Both the position numbers and the translations under genes were made by a program. DNA of 64,000 nucleotides, taken from NCBI GenBank assembly GCA_963746805.1, contig CAVVCQ010000003.1, positions 1 through 64,000 on the forward strand, read 5' to 3'. Below the pieces are notes generated by a model. The model was not told where the DNA came from and ran no database searches. It saw nothing but the letters and a program-made list of their open reading frames with translations. Source of the stretch: DATHTC01 sp963746805 (GTDB lineage Bacteria > Actinomycetota > Thermoleophilia > Gaiellales > Gaiellaceae). Positions 18,739-26,743 of the stretch are shown here, piece after piece. The stretch's first letter is position 1. The number at the start of each line of letters is the position of its first letter.

Positions 18739-19959
18739 CTAGATCTGCCAGGCGCCGCCGCGCAGGACGGGAACCTCGTGCCCGTCCCGCGTCACGCCGG
18801 TGACGTCGACGTCGTCGCTGCCGATCATGAAGTCGACGTGGGCCTCGCTGATGTTCACGCGCGGCACGTCCTCCTCGTCGACCGCCCACGGGAAGCCGCT
18901 GCCGAGTGCGATGTGGCTCGCGGCGTTCTCGTCGAGGAGCGTGTCGTAGAAGACGGTGCCGAGCGGCCCGATCCGGCCCTCGCGGTCGACGAGCGCCACC
19001 TCCCCGAGCCGGCGTCCGCCCTCGTCGACGTCGATCCGCGCGTTGAGCGTCTGCCCGCCCTCGTCCGCCTCGATCTCGACCGCGCGCCCGCCCTCGAAGC
19101 GGACGCGCAGGCCGCGCACGACGGAGCCGTCGTTGAGCACGAGCGGCTTCGTCGACTCGACCCAGCCTTCGGCCCGCTGCGGGTCGGGGGAGGTGAACAC
19201 CTCCTCGGACGGGATGTTCGGGTGGTGGACGTGCCCGTCCGCGGTCGAGAAGCGCGTGTGGTGCCACTTCGACGTCGGCAGGAGGCCGAGCTCGAGGTCG
19301 ATCGTCGGCCCGTGGTACCGAAGCGCGTCGAAGTTGAGCTCGGTCAGGCGGTTGGCAGCGCGCTCGTTCGCGTCCATCCGGCTGTTCCACGCTGCGACCG
19401 GGTCGTCCTCGTCGAGCCGGCAGACGTGCGCGACCTCGTCCCACAGCGTCGCGTAGGCCTCCTCGAGCGGGACGTCCGGGCGGACGAGCCGCGCCCACGC
19501 CTCCGTGACGTAGGGGACGATCGTCCAGTTCACGCTCCGCTCGTTGATGACGGCGACCGACTCCTTGATCGCCGGCAGGCGGTCGCGACCCACGCGCACG
19601 GGGTCGAGGTCGTCGAGAAGGCCGGGCTCCGTGGCGCCGCTGACGACGATGATGGCGCCGCCTTCGCGGGCGAGGCCCAGGACCCGGTTCCCGTACCACG
19701 GCGGCACGAACTCGAGCGAGTCGGCGTCGACGGTGTGCTGGATCCGCGCCCGCTTGACGTGCGGGTCGAACCAGTTCACGTCGACGAACCGCGCCCCGTG
19801 CCGGTACGCCTGCTCGGCGATGGCGCGGACGAGCGGCTCGTGTCCCCCGAGCTCGGCAGTGAGGCCGACGATCTGCCCCTTCCGGACGTTCGCCCCGAAC
19901 GCGACCGCGAGCTCGGCGAGTCGCTCGACGATCCCTTCCGGCGGCGTCAGATCTGCCAT
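18739..19959 (-). CDS. M29-family aminopeptidase (second copy)
   Basis: A 406-residue thermophilic-type metallo-aminopeptidase. Metal-binding segments of the M29 family are visible: NIPSEEVFTSPDP (Glu), YDTLLDENAASHIALG (Glu/His) and NISEAHVDFMIGSDD (His/Asp). The product releases N-terminal residues from peptides in the cytoplasm. It is a paralogue of the gene just upstream; ATG 19959 overlaps that gene's end by 13 bases, so they are co-translated. Confidence 0.93.
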   Translation of the reverse strand: MADLTPPEGIVERLAELAVAFGANVRKGQIVGLTAELGGHEPLVRAIAEQAYRHGARFVDVNWFDPHVKRARIQHTVDADSLEFVPPWYGNRVLGLAREGGAIIVVSGATEPGLLDDLDPVRVGRDRLPAIKESVAVINERSVNWTIVPYVTEAWARLVRPDVPLEEAYATLWDEVAHVCRLDEDDPVAAWNSRMDANERAANRLTELNFDALRYHGPTIDLELGLLPTSKWHHTRFSTADGHVHHPNIPSEEVFTSPDPQRAEGWVESTKPLVLNDGSVVRGLRVRFEGGRAVEIEADEGGQTLNARIDVDEGGRRLGEVALVDREGRIGPLGTVFYDTLLDENAASHIALGSGFPWAVDEEDVPRVNISEAHVDFMIGSDDVDVTGVTRDGHEVPVLRGGAWQI

Positions 19960-21149
19960 GCCCCACCCCGCAGCACGGGCACCTCGTCCCCGTCACGCGT
20001 GACCGCGGTCACGTCCACGTCGTCGCCGCCGATCATGAAGTCGATGTGGATCACGCTCGTGTTGACGCGACCCTTGTCGGCGTCGTCGTCGACGGCGAAG
20101 CCGAAGCCGCTGCCGAGCGCGATGTGGCTCGCCGCGTTCTCGTCGAGCAGCGTGTCGTAGAAGACGACGTCGAGCGGCCCGATGCGCCCCTCCCGGTCGA
20201 CGAGCGCGACCTCGCCGAGGAAGGAGCCGCCCTCGTCCTTCGCGACTCGCGCGCGGATGTTCTCGACGCCCTCGTCGGCGTCGATCTCGACGGCGCGGCC
20301 GCCCTCGAAGCGGATGCGGAGGCCGCGCACGACCGACCCGTCCGCGAACACGAGGGGCTTGGTCGCGGTCACGTGGCCGTCGACGCGCTGCGGGTCGGGC
20401 GTCGTGAAGACCTCTTCCGAAGGCAGGTTCGGCTTGTGCTCGATCCCGTCCACTGTCTCGAAGGTGGCGGCGGCCCAGCGCGAGCTCGGGAACAGGCCGA
20501 TGGTGAGGTCGGTGCCCGGGCCGTGGAAGCGCAGGGCGTCGAAGCGCCGCTCGGTCAGACGCGCGGCGGCGGAGTTCGTGTCGCGGAAGCGGTCGTGCCA
20601 GGCGGCGACCGGATCGGCCTCGTCCAGACGGAGCACGTGCGCAAGCTCGTCGGTCAGGGTCGCAAGGGCCTCGCCGTCGAGGTCCGGGTGGACTTTCGCC
20701 GCCCAGGCCGCCGTCGGGTAGGGGACGATGGTCCAGTTCGTGGTGCGGTCGTTGACGATCGTGCCCGTCTCCTTCAGGCGCGGAAGCAGGTCGCGGCCGG
20801 CGCGCGCCGCGTCGAGGTCGTCGAACAGCCCGGGCGCGCTGCTGCCCGTGATCCAGAGCCGGGCGCAGCGCTGCTCGCCGAGCGCGAGGATGCGCTCGGA
20901 GTACCACGGCGGCACGAACTCGAGCGTGTCCTCCGGTGCGTGCGCGATGCGGGCGCGCTTGACCCAGGGGTCGAAGTAGAACGCGTCGACGAAGGTCGCG
21001 CCGCGCCGGTAGGCGGCCGCCGCGACGGCACGGACGAGCGGGGCATGTGCCGGCTCGGCCTGGACGAAGAGGACCTGGCCGGGCTGGAGATTGGCGCCGA
21101 AGTCGACGGCGAGCTCGGCGAGTCGACCTGTCAGCTCGTCGGCGTTCAC
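19947..21149 (-). CDS. M29-family aminopeptidase (first copy)
   Basis: A 400-residue paralogue of the following gene with the same metal-binding segments: NLPSEEVFTTPDP, YDTLLDENAASHIALG and TSVIHIDFMIGGDD. Both end GDEVPVLRGGAWQI or nearly so. The two proteins are similar along their whole length and differ mainly in loops, so this is a tandem duplication with later divergence. GTG 21149 is the start; it is divergent from the Xer recombinase gene, with 37 bp between starts. Confidence 0.93.
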   Translation of the reverse strand: MNADELTGRLAELAVDFGANLQPGQVLFVQAEPAHAPLVRAVAAAAYRRGATFVDAFYFDPWVKRARIAHAPEDTLEFVPPWYSERILALGEQRCARLWITGSSAPGLFDDLDAARAGRDLLPRLKETGTIVNDRTTNWTIVPYPTAAWAAKVHPDLDGEALATLTDELAHVLRLDEADPVAAWHDRFRDTNSAAARLTERRFDALRFHGPGTDLTIGLFPSSRWAAATFETVDGIEHKPNLPSEEVFTTPDPQRVDGHVTATKPLVFADGSVVRGLRIRFEGGRAVEIDADEGVENIRARVAKDEGGSFLGEVALVDREGRIGPLDVVFYDTLLDENAASHIALGSGFGFAVDDDADKGRVNTSVIHIDFMIGGDDVDVTAVTRDGDEVPVLRGGAWQI

Positions 21150-21186
21150 GGGCAGGCGATCCTATACCGGACGCGAACGCGGTCAT

Positions 21187-22023
21187 GTGGAGACGCGTGC
21201 CGCGATCGACCGCTTCCTCGCCTCGCCCGCACTGTCGGACGCGACCCGGCGGGCGTACCGCTCCGACCTCGAGTCGTTCGCGCGTTGGCTCGACCGCCGG
21301 GAGACGACGCTCGACGAGGTCGACGCGCGGGTGTTCTCGGAATGGGCGGCCGAGCTCGGGCGCGGCCGCCCGCGGCGGCTCGCGCCGTCGACGATCGCGC
21401 GGAAGCTCGCCGCGGCGCGCGCCTTGATCCGTCACGCGCTCGGGGCGGCGCGTGTCCCCGAAGGCTCGTTCGCGCCTCGGCGCCCACGACGCCTTCCGAA
21501 TGCGCCCAAGGCCGCGGAGGTCGACGCCGAGCTCGCCGGGCTCGAGGGCGACGGGCCGCTCGCGCTCCGCAACCGTGCGCTCGTCGAGCTCGTGTACTCG
21601 GCGGGACTGCGCAGTGCCGAGGCGGTCGCCCTCGACCTCGGCGACGTCGACTTCGAGCAGGAGCTCGTCCACGTGCGCGGCAAGGGCGGCAAGGAGCGCG
21701 TCGTGCCGCTGGGCGAGGAGGCGGCGTACTGGACGGCGCGGTACCTGCGCGACGCCCGACCGCAGCTCGCGCGGGGCGCCGTCGATGCGCTCTTCCTCTC
21801 CGTGCGCGGGCGGCGGCTCGACACCTCGGTGCTCCGGCGGACGCTGCCGCATCCACACCGGCTCCGGCACGCCTTCGCGACCCACCTGATCGAGGGCGGC
21901 GCCGACCTCCGCACGATCCAGGAGCTGCTCGGCCACTCCTCGCTCTCGACGACGCAGATCTACTCGCACGTCGACGCGCGGCGGCTGCGGCGCGTGTACG
22001 ACCGGGCGCATCCGCGGTCGTAG
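21187..22023 (+). CDS. Tyrosine recombinase, XerC/XerD-like (first of a pair)
   Basis: A 278-residue site-specific recombinase from GTG 21187. The N-terminal SAM-like DNA-binding domain includes AIDRFLASP and LESFARWLDRRETTL. The catalytic domain carries the full set: Arg in YSAGLRSAEAVAL, Lys in RGKGGKERVVPLG, HRLRHAFATHL, His in LLGHSSLSTTQ and nucleophile Tyr in TQIYSHV. The family resolves chromosome dimers or integrates mobile DNA. An upstream in-frame ATG (21091) would overlap the divergent peptidase and adds non-homologous sequence. It is a little short for XerC (about 300). Confidence 0.9.
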   Translation: METRAAIDRFLASPALSDATRRAYRSDLESFARWLDRRETTLDEVDARVFSEWAAELGRGRPRRLAPSTIARKLAAARALIRHALGAARVPEGSFAPRRPRRLPNAPKAAEVDAELAGLEGDGPLALRNRALVELVYSAGLRSAEAVALDLGDVDFEQELVHVRGKGGKERVVPLGEEAAYWTARYLRDARPQLARGAVDALFLSVRGRRLDTSVLRRTLPHPHRLRHAFATHLIEGGADLRTIQELLGHSSLSTTQIYSHVDARRLRRVYDRAHPRS

Positions 22024-22203
22024 TGGCCGGCGGGCTTCCGGCGCTTCAAGAGGTACACACGCGCGTGTAACCCAGGGACCCGACCCTCCCGCCTGCCTGG
22101 CTCCAGCCTATGGCGAAAAGGCGCACAGGTGAGTGCCGGGACGGTGTCGGATCTGTGACGCCGAGCAGGGGCATCGGCGCTCGCCGCGAATCCTCCGGGT
22201 CCG

Positions 22204-23103
22204 ATGGCGCAGACCGCTCCCGACCCGCAGCTCGAAGGATTCCTCGCGCTGCTCGCCGCGCGGCGGGCGCCGCGGACGGTCGACGCGTACCGGCGCGACC
22301 TCCGGCACTTCGCCGACTGGCTCGGGAGCCCGCCGGCTCAGGCCGACGTGGAGGACCTCGAGCACTACCTGGCCGACCTCCGCGGCCACGGCCTCGCCGC
22401 CGCGACCATCGCGCGACGAACGGCCGCGCTCCGAGCCTTCTTCCGCCATCTGGCCATGCTCGGCGAACGGTCCGACAACCCAGCCGCCGAGCTCAAGCTC
22501 CCGCGCCGCACACGGACGCTCCCGCGAACGCTCTCGCCCGGCGAGGCACAGCGGCTCGTCGAGGCCGCGGTCGGGACGACCCCGCGCGCGCTCCGCGACC
22601 GGGCGCTGGTCGAGCTGCTCTACGGCGCCGGCCTCCGGGTCTCCGAGGCCGTCGGGCTCGAGCGCTCCGCCGTCGACCTCGAGCAGCGGCTCGTCCGCGC
22701 GCTCGGCAAGGGCTCGAAGGAGCGCCTCGTCCCGATCGGCCGCGAGGCGACCGAGGCGCTGCGTCGCTACCTCGCCCGCGGGAGGCCGCACCTCGACACA
22801 CGGCATCGCCCGGAGCTCTTCCTGAACGCCCGCGGCGGCGGCCTCACGCGCGCCGGCGCGTTTCTGATCCTGCGCCGTCTCGCCGAGCGGGCCGGGCTGG
22901 AGCCCGAGCGCGTGCACCCGCACCTCCTCCGCCACTCGTTCGCAACGCACCTCCTCGAGGGCGGGGCCGATCTCCGGAGCGTCCAGGAGATGCTCGGCCA
23001 CGCCGACCTCGCCACGACCGAGCTCTACACGCACGTATCCGATCGGCGCCGACGGGAGTTGTATTTCCAGGCGCATCCACATGCGAGGCGCCGTGGTTCC
23101 TAG
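22204..23103 (+). CDS. Tyrosine recombinase, XerD-like (second of a pair)
   Basis: A 299-residue recombinase with a complete active site: YGAGLRVSEAVGL (Arg), LGKGSKERLVPIG (Lys), HLLRHSFATHLLEGG, MLGHADLATTE (His) and ELYTHVSDRRR (Tyr). Length and motifs fit chromosomal XerD. The first recombinase ends 180 bp upstream. That gap contains the 12-bp palindrome ACACGCGCGTGT at 22057-22068 but no dif-like core that I can recognise. Which member plays the XerC or XerD role cannot be told from sequence alone. Confidence 0.9.
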   Translation: MAQTAPDPQLEGFLALLAARRAPRTVDAYRRDLRHFADWLGSPPAQADVEDLEHYLADLRGHGLAAATIARRTAALRAFFRHLAMLGERSDNPAAELKLPRRTRTLPRTLSPGEAQRLVEAAVGTTPRALRDRALVELLYGAGLRVSEAVGLERSAVDLEQRLVRALGKGSKERLVPIGREATEALRRYLARGRPHLDTRHRPELFLNARGGGLTRAGAFLILRRLAERAGLEPERVHPHLLRHSFATHLLEGGADLRSVQEMLGHADLATTELYTHVSDRRRRELYFQAHPHARRRGS

Positions 23104-23116
23104 TGGAAAGGTGCGA

Positions 23117-23297
23117 ATGACCTCGTTGTCCCCGGAGCTCATCGGACTCTTCGCCGCGACGACCGGCGTGGGCTACCTGATGATGACCATGGGCATCCAG
23201 AAGTCGCATGCTCGAATGGCGTGCGCGCCGCCGGAGCTGCCCATCGTGCGGGCGGCACATCGAGCACCGCGTGTGCAGCACCTGCACGGGCGGCTAA
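23117..23297 (+). CDS. Small membrane/zinc-ribbon protein, one surplus base
   Basis: ATG 23117 opens MTSLSPELIGLFAATTGVGY and a single hydrophobic helix up to GIQKS. One base later (near 23208), the next frame reads MLEWRARRRSCPSCGRHIEH, then RVCSTCTGG and TAA at 23295-23297. The two Cys-x2-Cys pairs make a perfect zinc ribbon only if one base is dropped, so I read this as one 59-residue protein with an insertion. Without the shift, the frame runs on into the neighbouring gene with nonsense sequence. Function unknown. It is convergent with the HEAT-like gene. Confidence 0.7.
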
Positions 23298-23303
23298 CTC
23301 CCC

Positions 23304-23801
23304 TTAGCGCGACCGGCTCTTCTTCGTGAGCTCCGCGGCGACCCGTGCGGCCGCCGAGCGGAGCTCCTTGTCGCTGCCGTCCTCTTCGGCAAGGCCCTGG
23401 AGGAGGACGATCGTGTGCCGCTCTGGCGTCCCGTGCCTGAGGCATGCGATCGCGAGCCGCCGGACGGCGGTGTTCGGGTCGTGGCTCGCCAGCTCGTGCA
23501 GGAGCGGTCGCGCCGCGTTGACGTCACCGGGATGGTCGCGGCCGAAGAGCTCCAGCGAGATCAGGGATGCGCCGCGCGCGGCCGGGCTCTCGTCCTCGAG
23601 CCCACGCCGCAGGAGCTCGCGCTTCTGCCGGTACCGGAACTGCCCGATCGCGCGGTAGGCGAGCGCGCGGATGCGGTAGTCCGCGTTGCGCGCCGCCCCC
23701 TCGACCTCGTCGTCCCACTCCCGACGGAGATCCGACAGCGCCCGCTCGTCACCGGCCCGCGCGAGCTCGTCCGCGCGCGCGGCTGCCTCGACGAGGTTCA
23801 C
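23304..23801 (-). CDS. HEAT-repeat-like helical protein (165 aa)
   Basis: From GTG 23801 the product is almost entirely alpha-helical, with HEAT-like pairs: DYRIRALAYRAIGQFRYRQK, SPAARGASLISLELFG, DPNTAVRRLAIACLRHG and DKELRSAAARVAAELTKK. Such proteins act as scaffolds or adaptors; no catalytic motif is present. It follows citrate synthase on the same strand after 12 bp and may be in its operon. Confidence 0.7.
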   Translation of the reverse strand: MNLVEAAARADELARAGDERALSDLRREWDDEVEGAARNADYRIRALAYRAIGQFRYRQKRELLRRGLEDESPAARGASLISLELFGRDHPGDVNAARPLLHELASHDPNTAVRRLAIACLRHGTPERHTIVLLQGLAEEDGSDKELRSAAARVAAELTKKSRSR

Positions 23802-23813
23802 CCGCTCGGGCCC

Positions 23814-24899
23814 CTACACCGCCGAGAGGGAGCGCTCACCGGGGCCGACGTAGCGCGCCGCCGGCCGGAAGAGCCGACCCGTGCGCTTCTGCTCGAGGAT
23901 GTGCGCCGACCAGCCGGCGACGCGCGAGCAGGCGAACATCGCCGGAACGAGCTTCGGCGGGATCTCCGCGATGTCGAGGACGACGGCCGAGTAGTACTCG
24001 ACGTTCGTCTCGAGCGGCCGGTCGGGCTTGCGGCGGCGCAGCTCCTCTCGTGCAGCCTGCTCGAGCGCCTCGGCGATCTCGATCTGCGGCGACCCGAGCT
24101 CCTTCGCCGTGCGCTTCAGAATCCGCGACCGCGGATCCTCGGCCCGGTAGACACGGTGCCCGAAGCCCATCAGCCGCTTGCCGCTGTCGAGGGCATCGCG
24201 CACCCACCCCTCCGGGTCGCCGTTCGCGGCGACCTCCTCGAGCATCGGCTTCACGTACGCCGGCGCGCCGCCGTGGAGCGGCCCCGAGAGCGCCCCGACC
24301 GCCGACGAGAGCGCAGCCCCGCAGTCGGCACCCGTGGAGGCGACGACGCGCGCGGTGAAGGTCGAGGCGTTGAGGCCGTGCTCCGCGGTGCAGATCCAGT
24401 AGGTGTCGATCGCCTTCACGTGCCGCGGGTCGGCCTCGCCGCGCCAGCGCAGGAGGAACTTCTCGGCGGCCGTCGTCCCCTGGGCGACGACGTCCTCGGG
24501 CACGGAGTCGCGGTGGCCGTCGGCGACGCGGGCGGAGGCGGCGACGATCGTCATCATCTGCGCCGAGAGCCGGCCCAGGTCTTCGCGCGCCTGCTCGTCG
24601 GAGATCTCGTTCAGCTTGCCGAGGCTCCACTCGCCGGCGAGCCGCGCGGTCTCGGCCTGCAGGTCTGCGGGGGCGTTCCCGGTCAGGCCGACCGGGGCGT
24701 ACGACTCGGGGTCGGGGAGCTTCGAGTCGAGGTCGTCGTCGACGAGCAGGCCCCAGACGTTGTCGTAGGGGACGTTGCCGACGAGCTCCTCGATGTCGAC
24801 GCCGCGGTAGCGGAGGGCGCCGCCCTCGCGATCGGGCTCTGCGATCTCCGTCTCGACCGCGACGACGCCCTCGAGACCCGGTTTGAAGTCAGTACTCAT
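23814..24899 (-). CDS. Citrate synthase, actinobacterial short type
   Basis: A 361-residue enzyme condensing oxaloacetate and acetyl-CoA to citrate. Catalytic-site segments are TAEHGLNASTFTARVV (first His) and LMGFGHRVYRAEDP (second His). The third segment is TNVEYYSAVVLD, where the usual Asp is Glu; from memory this is common in the actinobacterial CitA-like branch. The C-terminus HILEQKRTGRLFRPAARYVG is also typical. ATG 24899 faces malate dehydrogenase across a 99-bp divergent promoter region. Confidence 0.92.
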   Translation of the reverse strand: MSTDFKPGLEGVVAVETEIAEPDREGGALRYRGVDIEELVGNVPYDNVWGLLVDDDLDSKLPDPESYAPVGLTGNAPADLQAETARLAGEWSLGKLNEISDEQAREDLGRLSAQMMTIVAASARVADGHRDSVPEDVVAQGTTAAEKFLLRWRGEADPRHVKAIDTYWICTAEHGLNASTFTARVVASTGADCGAALSSAVGALSGPLHGGAPAYVKPMLEEVAANGDPEGWVRDALDSGKRLMGFGHRVYRAEDPRSRILKRTAKELGSPQIEIAEALEQAAREELRRRKPDRPLETNVEYYSAVVLDIAEIPPKLVPAMFACSRVAGWSAHILEQKRTGRLFRPAARYVGPGERSLSAV

Positions 24900-24910
24900 G
24901 TGTGCGGGAA

Positions 24911-24945
24911 TCTACCGGAGCCGGTGCCTCGCCCACGTGGGTAGA
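24911..24945. promoter_or_regulatory. Inverted repeats between divergent citrate synthase and malate dehydrogenase
   Basis: The 99-bp divergent region holds a perfect 10-bp palindrome CCCACGTGGG at 24932-24941. Partly overlapping it is a wider inverted repeat TCTACC (24911-24916) ... GGTAGA (24940-24945). Its position suits an operator acting on both TCA genes. No protein is known to bind it; the role is inferred from symmetry and place only. Confidence 0.4.
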
Positions 24946-24998
24946 GTCCCGCGCCGGGAACGCGGGCCAGCGCGTTCAGCGACGATCTGGAGGCACGA

Positions 24999-25922
24999 GT
25001 GAGACGCAAGATCACGGTCGTCGGCGCGGGCAACGTGGGTGCGACGTGCGCGCAGGTGCTCGCGCAGCGCGACTACGCCGACGTGGTCCTCGTCGACATC
25101 AAGGAAGGTCTGCCGCAGGGCAAGGCGCTCGACATCGATCAGATGGGCGCGGTGCTCGGCTACGAGCCCAGCGTCACCGGCTCGAACGGCTACGAGGAGA
25201 CCGCCGGGTCCGAGGTCGTGGTCGTCACGGCCGGCCTCCCGCGCCAGCCGGGCATGTCGCGCGACGACCTCGTCACCACGAACGAGCGCATCGTCGGCTC
25301 GGTGACCGAGGAGGTCGCGCGCACCTCGCCGGACGCGATCCTCATCGTCGTCTCGAACCCGCTCGACGCGATGTGCCACGTCGCGAAGCACGTCTCGGGG
25401 TGGCCGAAGGAGCGGGTCTTCGGCATGGCCGGGATCCTCGACACGTCGCGCTTCTCGACCTTCATCGCCTGGGAGACCGGCGCGTCGGTGAAGGACGTGC
25501 AGGCGATGGTCCTCGGCGGCCACGGCGACCAGATGGTCCCAGTCGTCTCGGCGACGACCGTCGGCGGGATTCCGCTCCGGAAGCTCGTCTCGGAGGAACG
25601 GATCCAGGCAATGGTCGAGCGGACGGCGAAGGGCGGCGGCGAGCTCGTCAACCTCCTCGGCACCTCGGCGTGGTACGCGCCCGGCGCGGCCGCGGCTCAG
25701 ATGGTCGACGCGATCATGCTCGACGAGAAGCGCGTGCTCCCGTGCACGGCGTATCTCGAGGGCGAGTACGGGATCGACGGCCTCTACATGGGCGTGCCGG
25801 TGAAGCTCGGCGCGGCCGGGATCGAGCAGATCGTGGAGCTCGACCTGACGGACGAGGAGCAGCAGTTGCTCGAGGCTTCGTCGGCCGCCGTTCGCGAGGT
25901 CGTCGGCGTCCTGACGACGTGA
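24999..25922 (+). CDS. mdh: Malate dehydrogenase (LDH-like type)
   Basis: A 307-residue NAD-dependent enzyme oxidising malate to oxaloacetate. It has the Rossmann loop VVGAGNVGATCAQ and the cofactor-specifying Asp in VVLVDIKEG. The mobile substrate loop LPRQPGMSRDDL has Arg at the position that selects malate over lactate. IVVSNPLDAM and the catalytic His in VLGGHGDQMVP complete the site. The GTG start is preceded by GGAGGCACGA. Sits opposite citrate synthase. Confidence 0.95.
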   Translation: MRRKITVVGAGNVGATCAQVLAQRDYADVVLVDIKEGLPQGKALDIDQMGAVLGYEPSVTGSNGYEETAGSEVVVVTAGLPRQPGMSRDDLVTTNERIVGSVTEEVARTSPDAILIVVSNPLDAMCHVAKHVSGWPKERVFGMAGILDTSRFSTFIAWETGASVKDVQAMVLGGHGDQMVPVVSATTVGGIPLRKLVSEERIQAMVERTAKGGGELVNLLGTSAWYAPGAAAAQMVDAIMLDEKRVLPCTAYLEGEYGIDGLYMGVPVKLGAAGIEQIVELDLTDEEQQLLEASSAAVREVVGVLTT

Positions 25923-25932
25923 TGTAGATGTA

Positions 25933-25964
25933 GGTGTACACCGCCGCCGACGGCGGCGTACACC
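25933..25964 (+). terminator. Strong stem-loop after mdh
   Basis: Arms GGTGTACACCGCCG (25933-25946) and CGGCGGCGTACACC (25951-25964) pair at 13 of 14 positions around a 4-base loop. It lies 10 bases after the mdh stop and 23 bases before the SDR start. There is no following T-run, so an intrinsic terminator is not certain. It could also be an mRNA-stabilising or attenuating hairpin that lowers readthrough into the SDR gene. Confidence 0.5.
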
Positions 25965-25987
25965 GATTCAGGCGGAGGTGGACGTCG

Positions 25988-26722
25988 ATGGAGCTCGGCC
26001 TTTCGGGCAAGACCGCGATCGTCTGCGGCGCGTCGCAGGGGATCGGCCTCGCGATCGCCGAGGCGCTCGCGGCAGAGGGCGCGAACGTGGCGATGTTCGC
26101 GCGCCGCCGCGACGTGCTCGAGCGGGAGGCCGAGCGGATCGGCGGGCTCGCGGTCCAGGGCGACGTGCGCGACCCGCGGGCGCTGCAGGTGCTCGTCGAC
26201 CGGACGCTCGACGCCTTCGGCGGGATCGACGTCCTCGTCAACAACAGCGGCGGCCCGCCGCGCGGCCCCGCGCGCGGCCTGACCGCGGCGGAGGTCGACG
26301 ACGCGGTCCAGCTCCTGCTCGTCTCGGCGATCACGCTGACCGAGCTCTGCCTCCCCCATCTCGAGCGTAGCGGCCGTGGGCGCGTGATCAACGTCCAGTC
26401 GAGCACGGTGCGCGAGCCGACGGACGACCTCGCGCTCTCGAACCTCGTCCGGCCGGGCGTCGTGGGCTGGGCGAAGTCGCTCGCGCGCGAGGTCGGCCAC
26501 GCGGGGATCACGATCAACACGGTCTGCCCCGGACGGATCGAGACCGAGCGGTTGCGCGAGGCGTACCCGTCGCGCGAGCAGATCGACCGGATCCCGCTGA
26601 AGCGCATCGGCGAGCCGCGCGAGCTCGCGGACGTGGTCTGCTTCCTCGCCTCGGACCGGGCGTCCTACGTCACGGGCGCGGTCGTCCCTGTCGACGGGGG
26701 ACTCACGCGCTTCCTCTTGTAG
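25988..26722 (+). CDS. SDR-family oxidoreductase with altered active site
   Basis: A 244-residue short-chain dehydrogenase/reductase-like protein from ATG 25988, preceded by the ribosome site GGAGGTGG. The NAD(P) loop is VCGASQGIGLAIAEAL, with VLVNNSGGPP and INVQSSTV (catalytic Ser region) as usual. The canonical Tyr-x3-Lys is missing: the segment reads DLALSNLVRPGVVGWAK, with Ser/Asn where Tyr is expected. The C-terminus (INTVCPGRIETERL, TGAVVPVDGGLTRFLL) is typical of FabG-like members. This variant recurs in a known SDR subgroup; its reaction is unknown to me. Confidence 0.88.
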   Translation: MELGLSGKTAIVCGASQGIGLAIAEALAAEGANVAMFARRRDVLEREAERIGGLAVQGDVRDPRALQVLVDRTLDAFGGIDVLVNNSGGPPRGPARGLTAAEVDDAVQLLLVSAITLTELCLPHLERSGRGRVINVQSSTVREPTDDLALSNLVRPGVVGWAKSLAREVGHAGITINTVCPGRIETERLREAYPSREQIDRIPLKRIGEPRELADVVCFLASDRASYVTGAVVPVDGGLTRFLL

Positions 26723-26743
26723 GCACCCCGCTATCCTTCGCGG

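Noticed and set aside
22057..22068. ACACGCGCGTGT palindrome between the Xer genes as a dif or att core
   Set aside because: Too short and without the two 11-bp Xer-binding arms around a 6-bp centre. Position next to Xer genes alone is not evidence.
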